Assembly (NCBI GenBank): GCA_011800805.1
Contig: MPNW01000739.1
Location: forward strand, 1-28,610
Length of the DNA stretch: 28,610 bases
Source: Hirudo medicinalis
Taxonomy: Eukaryota; Annelida; Clitellata; Hirudinida; Hirudinidae
Reading direction: 5' to 3'
Each line of letters begins with the position of its first letter. Positions within the stretch are counted from its first letter, which is position 1. The notes beneath the pieces are model-generated. The model searched no databases. It was not told where the DNA came from and saw nothing but the letters and a program-made list of their open reading frames with translations. A program made the position numbers and the translations under genes. This document shows positions 18,601-27,319 of this stretch, in pieces.

Positions 18601-18918
18601 AATCGATTCGATTTTAGAGTAACCCAAGAAATATTGGCTCTTAAAACAGGGAAAGTTAAAAACTCTTTAGAATTTTATTTTGATGTTCATAATATAGGCA
18701 ACCTGATTAACAGTAAGTGGGGCGTTAATAGGTTTTATTATGATAAATTATTAACCCCAACTAACGTAGATAAATTAACCCCGAATGGTGATGTTAGACC
18801 TACTTTTAGGCTAAATACGATAAATAACCAGTTAATAACGTCAACTACCGGCCCCGCCGTCTTAGATTATGGTTCTACTTACAATATGCAATTTGGTTTG
18901 CGTTACAGTTTCAATTAA
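15637..18918 (+). CDS. Oar-like TonB-dependent outer membrane receptor
   Basis: A 1093-residue outer membrane protein. The signal peptide is residues 1-25, with likely cleavage after SFA. Residues 30-115 form a carboxypeptidase-regulatory-like beta domain (GEIKDAKGGLSGASVKV, NSAGYYSLGGMRVGGPY). A plug domain follows from about 130-230 (NGASTIISRTKLENLPTIER, YRSNNFTVDGANFNN, EISVNVTPFDVRQTGFIGAA). The remainder is a long beta-barrel with many alternating aromatic strands, ending GLRYSFN. This is the Oar/OmpA-related group, longer than siderophore receptors and without a SusD partner here. The ligand is unknown; Oar homologues take part in secretion or uptake of peptides and signals in other bacteria. 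It stands alone with its own terminator. Confidence 0.92.
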   Translation: MKKVLLLKIALFFFVFTGIVTESFAQITTSSMSGEIKDAKGGLSGASVKVTHIPTGTVYHVTANSAGYYSLGGMRVGGPYTVEVSYTGFQTKKIEDVYLKLGEDYLFDVALSESTSALNEVVIVKKDPIVKRNGASTIISRTKLENLPTIERNINDLTRLTPQANGSAIGGGNYRSNNFTVDGANFNNQFGIGQNIPAGGSPISIDALEEISVNVTPFDVRQTGFIGAAINAITRSGKNTFFGNVMYTLRSDNQQGVKVEDRVITNIQKLDVKQYGFSFGGPIIKNKLFFFVNAERMKQVEPGPSKVASADEVENNNLNIARPSVNFMNTVRNYLAKTYGYETGPYQGYSYNSNNDKLFARLDWNISTKHKFSIRYSMVENKKPFGVSGSTSGAGFTPSDGRTSIYSMSFKNSGYYQNANLYTGSAELNSNLGKFNNLLRLSFVHQYEPRSTDGKEFPLVDILDGGTAKPRSKSTYVSFGYEPFSFGNLRDVRNYTASNDLTFTLGKHNFMVGAQAELSKVKNGFQRYGTGYYVYKSWDDFVNNNRPLNFAITYPLTAGGSQAFASFKFFQLSAYGQDEISVNDKLKITLGLRLELPTYPDVSEIKTHPLVAEAKFNNAEKINTGELPKSRVMFSPRAGFNYDIWGDGSLQLRGGTGIFTGRIPFVWIVAQSGDAGMLQYTQTLSGEQTPNFNADYKALYPNNSVKPGSIIPSNVTAMSPNLKFPQQWKNSLGLDAKLPFGFFGKVDLIYGEDLIAVYARNANLVDPKPLNVANYPDNRMIYPADVNRYINKLDKGVISTSGTNGFDVAVVDNARGGNYFSSTFQLTKPFNNKWEITVAYAYSYAKNLGDQNGDQILNLWSIPPQSSGNPNNPSLSYTSNIIPHRIVGSINHKTEWIKGLQTGISLFYQGGSQGRYSYVYNGDFNRDNNQNDLIYVPKDRSEIDFVTNGSFTKEQQEDVFFNLIENDPYLRSRKGKYAERNGAVAPWKNRFDFRVTQEILALKTGKVKNSLEFYFDVHNIGNLINSKWGVNRFYYDKLLTPTNVDKLTPNGDVRPTFRLNTINNQLITSTTGPAVLDYGSTYNMQFGLRYSFN

Positions 18919-18933
18919 TTTTTGATAACTAAT

Positions 18934-18968
18934 AAAAGGGCGTTCTAAAATTTAGAGCGCCCTTTTTT
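18934..18968. terminator. Bidirectional terminator between receptor and heme oxygenase
   Basis: GGGCGTTCTA (18938-18947), loop AAATT, TAGAGCGCCC (18953-18962), with one G-U pair. It is followed by six T on the plus strand and preceded by AAAA, which gives TTTT on the minus strand. It serves the two convergent genes. Confidence 0.85.
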
Positions 18969-19028
18969 ATGAGGTTTAAATTTTTTACAATTAAAATATG
19001 CAAAAGAATATTTTAATACTTAATCACG

Positions 19029-19571
19029 CTAAAAAACTTTTGCAAATTGGCTAAAAGTTTCTTTAGCTGCATCAATTGCCAGTTTTTCTTTTTGCGGGTT
19101 ATTTACTCTTGTATTTAACACTTGAGTAAATGCTGTCCACATTTCATTTTTTTTCGAGCCATAGCCCGAAAAAAATGAAATGCCATCGGTAATTCCGTGT
19201 TTTGCCAGCATTTGAACAATAATGCTTCCGCCCATAACAGAACCCTCCATTACATACAAAGCGCCCAGCGCTTCCTGTTCTGAGTTTATTTTAGGCACCA
19301 CTGCTTTAGGTAGTTCAACTGTATTGCTGCCCAATGCTTCAATATCATCTTTTAAATAACTTGAAGTTCTGCGTTGCGGATAGTCAGGCAGCACCTCCTG
19401 AGTAAGGTAAGGTTTAATGGCCTTTTCAAGCATGTTAAAATAGGAATAAAAATGTTTCAAAAACTCGGCATAATCTGCATGGTTACGAATTGCTTTGAGC
19501 TTGAGAACAACTTGTTTTTCTAAATCTTGATGAGCGGTTTTGGTTGCTTGCTTAATTTTTGTACTTAACAT
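19029..19571 (-). CDS. Biliverdin-producing heme oxygenase
   Basis: A 180-residue all-helical protein of the bacterial heme oxygenase family. The proximal heme ligand is His14 in KTAHQDLEK. The distal helix carries GALYVMEGSVMGGSII (about 104-119), the glycine-rich kink over the heme that defines the family. Full length compares well with short bacterial members such as BphO. It opens heme to biliverdin, CO and iron, either to obtain iron or to supply a bilin chromophore. No phytochrome gene is adjacent. It converges on the TonB receptor gene and diverges from the prp operon. Whether the receptor brings in heme cannot be told. Confidence 0.87.
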   Translation of the reverse strand: MLSTKIKQATKTAHQDLEKQVVLKLKAIRNHADYAEFLKHFYSYFNMLEKAIKPYLTQEVLPDYPQRRTSSYLKDDIEALGSNTVELPKAVVPKINSEQEALGALYVMEGSVMGGSIIVQMLAKHGITDGISFFSGYGSKKNEMWTAFTQVLNTRVNNPQKEKLAIDAAKETFSQFAKVF

Positions 19572-20007
19572 ATGGTATGAAACTAATAAATATTTTTTCT
19601 AATTTTCGGTTTTTAAAACTTACAGGCAATAAACCTGTTTTTTAATAATGTCATTAAAAAAGGTTTTACTGAAGTAGAATTAACAACCAGGTGTAATTTG
19701 TGTAAATTGCCCGAATTGTTTTTTATACATAACGTTATCCGAGCTATATTTGTATTGAGTTGTTTTAATTTATGTAGAGAGATGATTACAAATCAAAACA
19801 TGCCTATTTTGAACAGAGAATGTTTTTGCCGGTTTGAAGTTGTTGACTTGATTGATGTTTGCTGGCGGATAAAAGAACAAACTTTTATGCCTGCAAAGAA
19901 TTTTAATTTTGTGCGCTTGTCTTTCGTCCGTACAACTTCATTCTCAAAGCATTGCTCTTTTATTGTCCATAAAACATTTTATAGAAAAGATTTTCTAAAA
20001 GTTTATC
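19572..20007. other. Divergent regulatory gap between heme oxygenase and prpB
   Basis: 436 bases without a convincing gene; one open plus frame (19698-20027, TTG start) resembles no family and runs into prpB. Contents seen: a small hairpin ACAGG (19622-19626) with CCTGT (19634-19638) followed by six T, a palindrome at 19729-19738, and a -7-like box at 19745-19752. The leader to prpB would be about 245 bases, long for this window. Confidence 0.5.
19729..19752 (+). promoter_or_regulatory. Candidate prp promoter with palindromic operator
   Basis: ATAACGTTAT (19729-19738) is a perfect 10-base palindrome, and six bases later TATATTTG (19745-19752) matches the -7 consensus. A regulator bound to the palindrome would sit between the -33 and -7 positions. 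No regulator gene is adjacent. Inference only. Confidence 0.35.
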
Positions 20008-20913
20008 ATGCAAGTAAATTACCTTAGGTCGCAGGGGCAAAAGTTCCGAACAGCGTTAGAAAATGAGAAGCCGCTACAGATTGTTGGAACCATTAATGCC
20101 AACCATGCTTTATTGGCGCAGCAGGCAGGTTTCAGCGCCATTTATTTGTCAGGCGGAGGAGTGGCCGCCGGCTCATTGGGAATACCCGATTTGGGTATCA
20201 CTACCTTGGAAGATGTACTGATAGATGTTCAGCGGATTACCAATGTGTGTAACTTGCCTCTTTTGGTAGATGCAGACGTTGGCTTTGGCCCTTCGGCGTT
20301 TAATGTTGCGCGTTGCGTAAAATCTTTAATTAAAGCCGGCGCTGCGGCGCTGCATATCGAAGATCAGGTAGGGGCAAAACGTTGCGGGCATCGTCCCGGC
20401 AAGGAAATAGTGAGTAAAGATGAAATGACAGACCGCCTAAAGGCAGCGGTAGACGCCCGAACAGATGAATATTTTGTTATTGGAGCCCGAACAGACGCTT
20501 TTGCCGTTGAGGGGTTGGAAAAAACCTTGGAGCGAGCAGCAGCTTATAAACAAGCGGGAGCAGATTTTATTTTTGCCGAAGCGGTGGCCAACCTGAGTTA
20601 TTATCAAAAATTTGCAGATGCAACCGGTATTCCGGTTTTAGCTAATATTACCGAGTTTGGTATGATTCCGATGTATACTTTGGATGAACTTGAACGCGCA
20701 GGCGTTGGATTGGTACTTTACCCGCTTTCTGCGTTCCGTGCAGCCAATAAAGCTGCGCAAAACGTATATGAGCATATCCGTAAAGACGGTACCCAAAAGC
20801 ATGTTTTACAAACCATGCAAACAAGAGAAGAGCTGTACAATAGCATCGGCTATCACAATTATGAACAAAAATTAGATAACCTTTTTAATAAAAATAAAGA
20901 TGGCAGACAATAA
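20008..20913 (+). CDS. prpB: 2-methylisocitrate lyase
   Basis: A 301-residue member of the isocitrate lyase / PEP mutase superfamily. The diagnostic PrpB motif KRCGHRPGK places the catalytic cysteine at residue 126. The substrate and metal-binding segments are [18 protein letters not shown] near 47-64, DADVGFG near 89, EDQVGAK near 118-124, [10 protein letters not shown] near 160-169 and FAEAV near 190. It splits 2-methylisocitrate into pyruvate and succinate, the last step of the methylcitrate cycle. It is the first gene of prpBCD, overlapping prpC by 14 bases. The start ATG at 20008 precedes [12 protein letters not shown], a normal family beginning. Confidence 0.95.
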   Translation: MQVNYLRSQGQKFRTALENEKPLQIVGTINANHALLAQQAGFSAIYLSGGGVAAGSLGIPDLGITTLEDVLIDVQRITNVCNLPLLVDADVGFGPSAFNVARCVKSLIKAGAAALHIEDQVGAKRCGHRPGKEIVSKDEMTDRLKAAVDARTDEYFVIGARTDAFAVEGLEKTLERAAAYKQAGADFIFAEAVANLSYYQKFADATGIPVLANITEFGMIPMYTLDELERAGVGLVLYPLSAFRAANKAAQNVYEHIRKDGTQKHVLQTMQTREELYNSIGYHNYEQKLDNLFNKNKDGRQ

Positions 20914-22054
20914 CGAGTTAACACCTAAACCAAAGAAAAGCGTAGCGCTTTCGGGGGTTGTTGCCGGAAATACGGCTTTGTGCAGTGTTGGAAAAAGCGG
21001 TAACGACCTGCATTACAGAGGCTACAACATACTGGATTTAGCGGAAAAAGCACAGTTTGAGGAAGTGGCTTATCTGCTTATATATGGCCAATTGCCTACT
21101 AAAGAGCAATTAAACGCTTATAAAACAAAACTGAAATCGCTTCGCGGATTGCCGCAATCAGTAAAAAACATATTAAGGAATATTCCGTCCGCTGCCCATC
21201 CCATGGATGTGATGCGTACGATGGTTTCTGCAATCGGCAGTATATTGCCTGAAAAGGATGATCATCATACGGCAGGGGCAAGAAATATTGCAGACAAGCT
21301 GCTGGCTTCTTTCAGCTCGGCCTTGTTGTACTGGTATCATTACACGCATAACGGAAAAGAAATTGAGGTAGAAACTGATGACGATACGGTAGGTGCGCAT
21401 TTTCTTCATCTGCTGCATGGTAAAAAACCGTCTGTATCTTGGCAAAAAGCCATGCAGATATCTTTGAATTTGTATGCCGAACACGAATTTAATGCGTCAA
21501 CTTTTACCGGTAGAGTGATTGCAGGAACAGGTTCTGATATTTATTCGGCCATTACCGGAGCAATCGGCGCTTTGCGAGGATCTAAACACGGAGGAGCCAA
21601 TGAAGTGGCTTGCGAAATCCAAAGCCGCTATAACTCTGCCGATGAAGCAGAAGAAGATATCCGCAAGCGCTTAGCCAACAAAGAAATTGTTATTGGTTTT
21701 GGGCATCCGGTATATACCGTTTCTGACCCTCGAAATGCAGTTATAAAGAAAGTTGCCAAAGAATTATCAGAAGAATCAGGCGATGTATTATTGTACAATA
21801 TCGCCGAACGTTTGGAAACCTTGATGTGGAATGAAAAGAAAATGTTTCCTAATCTAGACTGGTTTGCTGCGGTATCCTACCATGTTATGGGGGTGCCTAC
21901 TTTCATGTTTACGCCTCTTTTTGTTATATCCAGAGTAACAGGGTGGAGCGCTCATATTATCGAACAAAGACAAGACGGAAAGATTATTCGTCCGACCGCC
22001 AATTATATCGGGCCGCAAAACAGGGCTTTTGTTCCTGTAGAAAACAGAAGTTAA
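20900..22054 (+). CDS. prpC: 2-methylcitrate synthase (citrate synthase family)
   Basis: A 384-residue citrate synthase fold enzyme. Catalytic residues are H230 in SKHGGANE, H269 in [13 protein letters not shown] and D320 in [11 protein letters not shown]; the C-terminal GWSAHIIEQ segment is also conserved. Short length and the prp neighbours mark it as the methylcitrate synthase, condensing propionyl-CoA with oxaloacetate, rather than the hexameric GltA. It probably accepts acetyl-CoA to some extent, as family members do. It overlaps prpB by 14 bases and ends 42 bases before prpD. Confidence 0.94.
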   Translation: MADNNELTPKPKKSVALSGVVAGNTALCSVGKSGNDLHYRGYNILDLAEKAQFEEVAYLLIYGQLPTKEQLNAYKTKLKSLRGLPQSVKNILRNIPSAAHPMDVMRTMVSAIGSILPEKDDHHTAGARNIADKLLASFSSALLYWYHYTHNGKEIEVETDDDTVGAHFLHLLHGKKPSVSWQKAMQISLNLYAEHEFNASTFTGRVIAGTGSDIYSAITGAIGALRGSKHGGANEVACEIQSRYNSADEAEEDIRKRLANKEIVIGFGHPVYTVSDPRNAVIKKVAKELSEESGDVLLYNIAERLETLMWNEKKMFPNLDWFAAVSYHVMGVPTFMFTPLFVISRVTGWSAHIIEQRQDGKIIRPTANYIGPQNRAFVPVENRS

Positions 22055-22096
22055 CGTTAGTTGTTCATCATCAAATAAAATAGAAGCAAATAATAA

Positions 22097-23548
22097 ATGT
22101 CAGCACATATTTCAAACCAAAGACCACAACCGGATAAAGTAATTACCGATATAGCAGATTATGTATTAAATTATGAAATTAAAAGTGAATCGGCATGGGA
22201 AACGGCTCATTACTGTCTTTTAGATACAATCGGATGCGGTTTAGAGGCTTTAACCTATCCCGCTTGCGCCAAGCTGTTAGGCCCTGTTATTAAAGGTACC
22301 GTGGTGCCAAACGGTGCAAAAGTTCCCGGTACGCAGTTTCAGTTAGACCCCATACAAGCTGCTTTTAATATCGGAACAATTATTCGCTGGTTGGATTTCA
22401 ATGATACATGGTTAGCTGCCGAATGGGGGCATCCGTCGGATAATTTGGGGGGTATTTTGGCTGTGGCCGACTGGCTGTCAAGAACATCGATAGCAGAAGG
22501 AAAACCTGCGCTGTTTATGAAAGATGTGTTAGACGCCATGATTAGAGCGCATGAAATTCAGGGAGTGCTGGCGCTTGAAAACTCTTTTAATAAAGTAGGG
22601 CTGGATCATGTAATACTGGTAAAAACGGCTTCTGTTGCCGTAGTAGGCAAACTGATTGGCCTTACTCGCGATGAATTGATTAATGCGATATCTCTGGCTT
22701 TTGTTGATGGACAGGCATTACGTACCTATCGGCATTCGCCCAATACCGGAAGTCGTAAATCGTGGGCTGCCGGCGATGCAACCTCCAGAGCAGTGCGTTT
22801 GGCGCTGATTGCCAAAACAGGAGAAATGGGCTATCCGTCTGCCCTTACTGCCAAAACATGGGGTTTTTATGATGTTTCCTTTAAAGGCAATGAATTCAAA
22901 TTTCAGCGAGAATACGGTTCGTATGTAATGGAAAACGTATTGTTTAAGATTTCATTTCCTGCTGAATTTCATTCTCAAACCGCTGTTGAAGCCGCAATAA
23001 CCTTATATGCCAAATTGAAAGAAATTGGAAAAACAGCCCATGATATCAGTAAAATTACCATTCGAACACATGAAGCGGCCATCCGCATTATTGACAAAAA
23101 GGGCCCGTTGAATAATCCTGCCGATCGCGACCATTGCATCCAATACATGGTTGCCGTTCCTCTGATTTACGGAAGACTAACGGCTGCCGATTACCAAGAT
23201 GATATAGCAGCAGACCCGCAAATTGATATTCTTCGCAATAAAATGACCTGCGTAGAAGATGCCCGGTTCACCAAAGACTACCACAATCCCGAAAAACGCT
23301 CCATAACTAACGCATTAACCATTGAGCTCAACAACCGAACCGTTTTACAAGAAGTTAAAGTAGAATACCCAATTGGGCATAAACGCAGACGAGAAGAAGG
23401 AATACCCCAACTGCTGAAAAAATTTAAAATCAACCTGGCTAGGCGATTTGCCGAAAAACAACAACACGATATTTTGGATATCGCTTCAAATTATCATAAA
23501 CTTGTGAGTACCCCGGTAAATGAATTTATAGATTTGATGGAGGTTTAA
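22097..23548 (+). CDS. prpD: 2-methylcitrate dehydratase (MmgE/PrpD family)
   Basis: A 483-residue PrpD, the usual length. The N-terminal helical domain begins [16 protein letters not shown] and holds [14 protein letters not shown] near 43-56. Family landmarks are [20 protein letters not shown] near 97-116, [19 protein letters not shown] and [12 protein letters not shown] near 293-304. It is an iron-sulfur-free dehydratase turning 2-methylcitrate into 2-methyl-cis-aconitate; rehydration to methylisocitrate needs an aconitase encoded elsewhere. As third gene of the operon it completes the dedicated propionate-specific enzymes. Confidence 0.95.
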   Translation: MSAHISNQRPQPDKVITDIADYVLNYEIKSESAWETAHYCLLDTIGCGLEALTYPACAKLLGPVIKGTVVPNGAKVPGTQFQLDPIQAAFNIGTIIRWLDFNDTWLAAEWGHPSDNLGGILAVADWLSRTSIAEGKPALFMKDVLDAMIRAHEIQGVLALENSFNKVGLDHVILVKTASVAVVGKLIGLTRDELINAISLAFVDGQALRTYRHSPNTGSRKSWAAGDATSRAVRLALIAKTGEMGYPSALTAKTWGFYDVSFKGNEFKFQREYGSYVMENVLFKISFPAEFHSQTAVEAAITLYAKLKEIGKTAHDISKITIRTHEAAIRIIDKKGPLNNPADRDHCIQYMVAVPLIYGRLTAADYQDDIAADPQIDILRNKMTCVEDARFTKDYHNPEKRSITNALTIELNNRTVLQEVKVEYPIGHKRRREEGIPQLLKKFKINLARRFAEKQQHDILDIASNYHKLVSTPVNEFIDLMEV

Positions 23549-23597
23549 TCAAAGTTTAATATTTTTAAAACCGATTTACAACAGTATTAAAAATAAA

Positions 23598-24242
23598 ATG
23601 AGTTTGGTTAGAGAAAAATTAGAACTACCCAAAGGCGGAAAAAAATTGTTGCTACATTCTTGTTGTGCGCCTTGTTCGGGAGAGGTAATGGAAGCAATTA
23701 TCGCTTCACGGATTGAGTTTGCTGTTTTTTTTTATAATCCCAATATTCATCCCAAAAAGGAATACGATATCAGAAAGAACGAAAATATTCGCTTTGCCCA
23801 AAAACATAATATTCCTTTTATTGACGTCGATTATGATGTGGATAATTGGTTTGAAAGAGCCAAAGGAATGGAGCGGGAACCTGAACGTGGTATCAGGTGC
23901 GCCATGTGCTTTGATATGCGTTTTCAACGCACGGCATTATACGCATATGAAAATGGATTTGATACCATCAGCAGCTCATTGGGCATTTCTCGTTGGAAAA
24001 ACATGGAGCAGATTAATAATTGTGGAATAAAAGCAGCCGAAAAGTACGATGGAATAACCTATTGGACTTATAACTGGCGTAAAAAAGGCGGTTCGGCGCG
24101 TATGCTGCAGATAAGCAAACAAGAACAGTTTTATATGCAGGAGTATTGCGGTTGCGCCTATTCTTTACGCGATACCAACAAATGGAGAACAGAAAGCGGG
24201 CGTGATAAGATTAAGCTGGGCGAAAAATATTATGGTTTTTGA
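23598..24242 (+). CDS. queH: Epoxyqueuosine reductase QueH
   Basis: A 214-residue protein of the former DUF208 family. Cysteine motifs are in the known order: HSCCAPC (C22, C23, C26) at the N-terminus, [11 protein letters not shown] near 95-105, and [13 protein letters not shown] near 181-193. These bind the Fe-S cluster and second iron of QueH, which replaces QueG in reducing epoxyqueuosine to queuosine in tRNA. Other landmarks are [13 protein letters not shown] and [10 protein letters not shown]. It lies 49 bases after prpD, possibly read through from the prp promoter, although no functional link is known. No other queuosine gene is visible. Confidence 0.95.
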   Translation: MSLVREKLELPKGGKKLLLHSCCAPCSGEVMEAIIASRIEFAVFFYNPNIHPKKEYDIRKNENIRFAQKHNIPFIDVDYDVDNWFERAKGMEREPERGIRCAMCFDMRFQRTALYAYENGFDTISSSLGISRWKNMEQINNCGIKAAEKYDGITYWTYNWRKKGGSARMLQISKQEQFYMQEYCGCAYSLRDTNKWRTESGRDKIKLGEKYYGF

Positions 24243-24379
24243 TAAACTGATATGATTGGTTGAAAATTTCATTGAACCTGAATTATGCAATAGATTTTAA
24301 TTTTTCTATATAAATACTTAATTTAAATAAGATTATATAAAAATTGATTCCCCCCCTTGGTTAATTTACCGGTAGGATA

Positions 24380-24975
24380 TACTGAGAAGCTTTTGACGGC
24401 TTTTGGAGGCATTGAGTTTGCTCAAGGGTATGCTTGTGTGGAGTTTATGCAGGAAACATTTACCCCCGTTGCCTTGCCGGCAAAAAAGTAGGCTTGGCGG
24501 ATGCAGATAGTGGTTTTTATACCGAATAATCCTGAGCTATCTGGAATGCACCTTCAAAAACCGGGTGATTGCTGTTAGAATGTATCTCAATATCAAGGCT
24601 GAAGTGCTGGGAAAATGCAACCGGATAACCTTGAGCAAAGGTATTGAGCTGTACCAAATGAGGTTTGCCCATTATAATGGAAAAGAACGATGTTACATTA
24701 TTGTCAAAAATCGATATGGACGATCGTTCAAACAGCGGGGCAAACTCTTTGAGGACATGCCCGGGTATCGTTTTAGCCGCTAGGTCGCCAATATGGATTT
24801 ACCTTTAGAACAGATATGTAATATTTACAATACAATAGCGGATTGTGCAAAATTAAAGAGCTTAAGGCCAATTTGAGTTTTGAAAACCTCTGCTTACAGA
24901 ACTTCTGCGCTACTGAAGCTTCATTTAGGCTGATTATGGTTTTCTTCAAGTACTTTATAATTATTAATGTCGTCT
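24380..24975 (+). pseudogene. Decayed IS1380-family transposase
   Basis: Fragments of one transposase appear in order but in different frames. First is an N-terminal TAFGG (24396-24410), then ADADSGFY around 24498-24521 with one catalytic aspartate, then RVIAVRMYLNIK and RYGRSFKQRGKLFEDMPGY up to a TAG at 24781. Beyond that come MDLPLEQICNIYN and, after another shift, AKIKELKANLSFENL and CATEASFRLIMVF. Two stops interrupt after FYTE, and the region between TAFGG and ADADSGF is far too short, so there is an internal deletion. Neither terminal repeat was identified. The gene-free span 24243-25147 holds nothing else I can name; a run of six C lies near 24351-24356. Confidence 0.8.
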
Positions 24976-25188
24976 TCGGATAAAAAGAAAATCTTACCAG
25001 TTTATGGCTTTACTTTCATTTACAGGATTTTTTCCATACATTCTTTTATAAGTTTGTCAACTTTTTGACTCGGAAAGTTTGTTAAAGCAAGATGCAGAAA
25101 GCACGCTTTGTTTCTTTATTTGCCAAACCGACGTTATCTGCTGACATTTATTTTAGTTCGTTTATTATTTTGTTCATTAGATGTGTAA

Positions 25189-26550
25189 CTATTTTATATC
25201 ATTTTCAGTTGTTCTCCAATTTACAAAAGCTGCTCTAATACCGTTTTTTCCATTAAAAACAGTTGGCGTCATAAAAACTTTTCCTGTATCATTGAGTAAA
25301 GTCAAAAATGTATTTACTTTTTCTTGATTTTCACAGTCGGTCAATGTAAAACAAACCGTATTTAATCTTACCGGCGCTAATAATTCGAAATTTTTATGTT
25401 CATTAATAAATTCTCCAAATTGGTTGGATAGTAAAATACATTGCTCTACAATATTTTGATAACCGTCTTTTCCATATGCCATAAGCGAAAACCAAGCAGG
25501 TAATGCTTTTAAGCGTCTTGAATTTTCGGGTAAGAAATTGATATATGAAAAACTCTCCGATGGATTACCCAAATATGGTGCATTTGAATTTCGGAAGGTT
25601 TCAACTTGTAAATTTTTGTGCTGCTCTTTTACAAAAAACACAGCACTTTCGTATGGAACATTTAACCATTTATGGCAGTCAACCGTTATACTATCTGCGT
25701 TTTCCCAACCTTTAACCAAATGTTTATGTGAGTTTGAGCAAGCAGAAAATCCACCAAAAGCCGCATCAATATGCCACCAAAAAACATATTTTTCTTTAAG
25801 TTTTTTAATTGCAACAAAATCGTCAAAATCAACCGTATTAACAGTACCTCCGCTCGAAATCAAAACAAACGGTTGTCCTTTTAAATCGATAATTTTATTT
25901 TCTAAATCAGCAATATCAATGGCTTCTCTATAACTATTTATTGTTTTTACTTTAGTAAAATTAGTACTCCCCATTCCTAAAAGTGCGAGAGACTTTATAG
26001 AAGAAGAATGTGGTGTGGCAGTTAATATGGGCAGTTTTATAGAAATACCCTCTTTAGCAAAGTTCTTCCCTAGTTGCTTGCCTAACCATTGTCTTGCCAC
26101 TGCAAGACAAGTAAAATTAGACATCGTTGCTCCTGTAACCAAACCGCCTAAAAAATCTTTAGGCAATTCAAAAAGTTCTAATAATAACTGAATTGTTTCT
26201 AATTCAATTGTTGCTGAAATATCGCCTTGCCCTTCTGTTGAAGACGGACTTTGGTCATAAATAGTAGTAAGCCAATCACCAACAATTGATGCAGGCGTAG
26301 TACCTCCTGTTACAAAACCCCAAAATCTTGGCCCTGATGCAGGTACAATTATTGGTTCAAATCTTTCATTAAATAATTTAAGCGTTTGGATTGTTCCATT
26401 TCCAAATTCAGATAATTTGATATTTCCGTTTTTTACATTTTTGGAGCTGGTTGATCTATCTGAAATTTTATTCAAATATTCAAATCCTTGGTTTTTTACT
26501 GTTTCAAGTAAATTATCAAGATTCATCAAATCGTTTATTAACTGTTTCAT
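25189..26550 (-). CDS. PLP-dependent group II decarboxylase, C-terminus frameshifted
   Basis: A 453-residue PLP enzyme of the aromatic-amino-acid/glutamate decarboxylase group. Motifs are GFVTGGTTPASIVGDWL near 76-92, VTGATMSNFTCLAVARQWLG, the cofactor aspartate in WHIDAAFGGFSA, and the Schiff-base lysine in VDCHKWLNVPYES near 290. The frame ends TTENDIK at a TAG (25191-25189). One extra A in the AAAA run just before it would give KIVTHLMNKIINELK and a stop at 25150-25148, a normal C-terminus (about 467 residues). The substrate is not predictable. Flanked by two IS remnants, it looks like an accessory or transferred gene. Loss of 14 C-terminal residues may or may not matter. Confidence 0.85.
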   Translation of the reverse strand: MKQLINDLMNLDNLLETVKNQGFEYLNKISDRSTSSKNVKNGNIKLSEFGNGTIQTLKLFNERFEPIIVPASGPRFWGFVTGGTTPASIVGDWLTTIYDQSPSSTEGQGDISATIELETIQLLLELFELPKDFLGGLVTGATMSNFTCLAVARQWLGKQLGKNFAKEGISIKLPILTATPHSSSIKSLALLGMGSTNFTKVKTINSYREAIDIADLENKIIDLKGQPFVLISSGGTVNTVDFDDFVAIKKLKEKYVFWWHIDAAFGGFSACSNSHKHLVKGWENADSITVDCHKWLNVPYESAVFFVKEQHKNLQVETFRNSNAPYLGNPSESFSYINFLPENSRRLKALPAWFSLMAYGKDGYQNIVEQCILLSNQFGEFINEHKNFELLAPVRLNTVCFTLTDCENQEKVNTFLTLLNDTGKVFMTPTVFNGKNGIRAAFVNWRTTENDIK

Positions 26551-26809
26551 TTGCTGTTTATTTATGCTTGCAGATGTTCGGTAAGCGATGCGGCGGGAAC
26601 GATATTCCTAACTGTTGAACCTTTTTGGCCAATCGGCCATATTGCAAATACCTTGTTTGGCAGAGTTAATTTTTAACACAAAATAGTAATTATAGTAAAC
26701 GATGAAAGAACAATTGAAAAAGCAGTTATTATTCTTTTTTACTTGAAGAGAATAATATTTATGATGGACAAAAATTAAACCGAGAAAATTCCAACTGCCG
26801 ATGGTACCG
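26551..26809. other. Gap upstream of the decarboxylase
   Basis: It presumably holds the decarboxylase promoter on the minus strand. A short inverted repeat TGGCC-AATC-GGCCA occurs near 26628-26641. The part from about 26700 may be the left portion of the IS1595-type remnant, but I cannot align it to the family. Confidence 0.35.
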
Positions 26810-27319
26810 TTAACAACTCAAGCAAGATGCTGATAAAAGAGGTTGCAGTAATAAATTTTAATTTGTGACCCAAAAGGTAATAAACATCTACAAGTAGCGG
26901 TAAGAGGAAGAATTTCGGCAAAAGCTATAAACACCATTTTGAAAGATAAACTGAAACCCCAAACAGTTTTAGGTACAGACTGACATTGCAGTTTTGAAGC
27001 CTTTGCCAATTTGAAGCCTTTGCTAAAGAAAATAAATTAATGCATCAAACTATAAAAGTATAAGCCAAACAATACAAAAAAGGAATATACCATGCCCAAC
27101 ACATCAAACAGCGCAAGAAAAAGATTGGATGAGAAATTTCAATGGTGTGGCAACAAAATATTTACAGAATTATTTAAACCGGCCTGCTTTAAAAACAATC
27201 ATAAATGAAAAATCAAAGCCCTGTAAAGAAAACGGTTACATTAATAGCTGCTTCATTCTCTACATGGTTTGAATTTAAAGATATAATTAATTTAACGTAT
27301 ATCAATTGAGGCTAAAGCC
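26810..27319 (+). pseudogene. Decayed IS1595/ISXO2-like transposase, copy A
   Basis: The C-terminal half of an ISXO2-like DDE transposase, read in several frames: KRGCSN near 26838, then DPKGNKHLQVAVRGRISAKA and LKPQTVLGTD, a stop, AKENKLMHQTIKV, another stop, and NFNGVATKYLQNYLN near 27140-27175. It carries premature stops, frameshifts, a 17-base tandem duplication and a short insertion near 27215-27240 relative to copy B. The conserved IS end CTAAAGCC is at 27312-27319; comparison with copy B fixes this boundary to within a base or so. The left end was not found. Confidence 0.85.
26993..27023 (+). repeat. 17-base tandem duplication inside the IS remnant
   Basis: TTTGAAGCCTTTGC occurs at 26993-27006 and again at 27010-27023, period 17. 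It duplicates the FEAFA codons and shifts the frame of the transposase remnant. Confidence 0.85.

Noticed and set aside
19698..20027. Open 109-codon plus frame before and into prpB
   Set aside because: TTG start, cysteine- and phenylalanine-rich random-looking sequence, no family resemblance, and it overlaps the prpB start in another frame.
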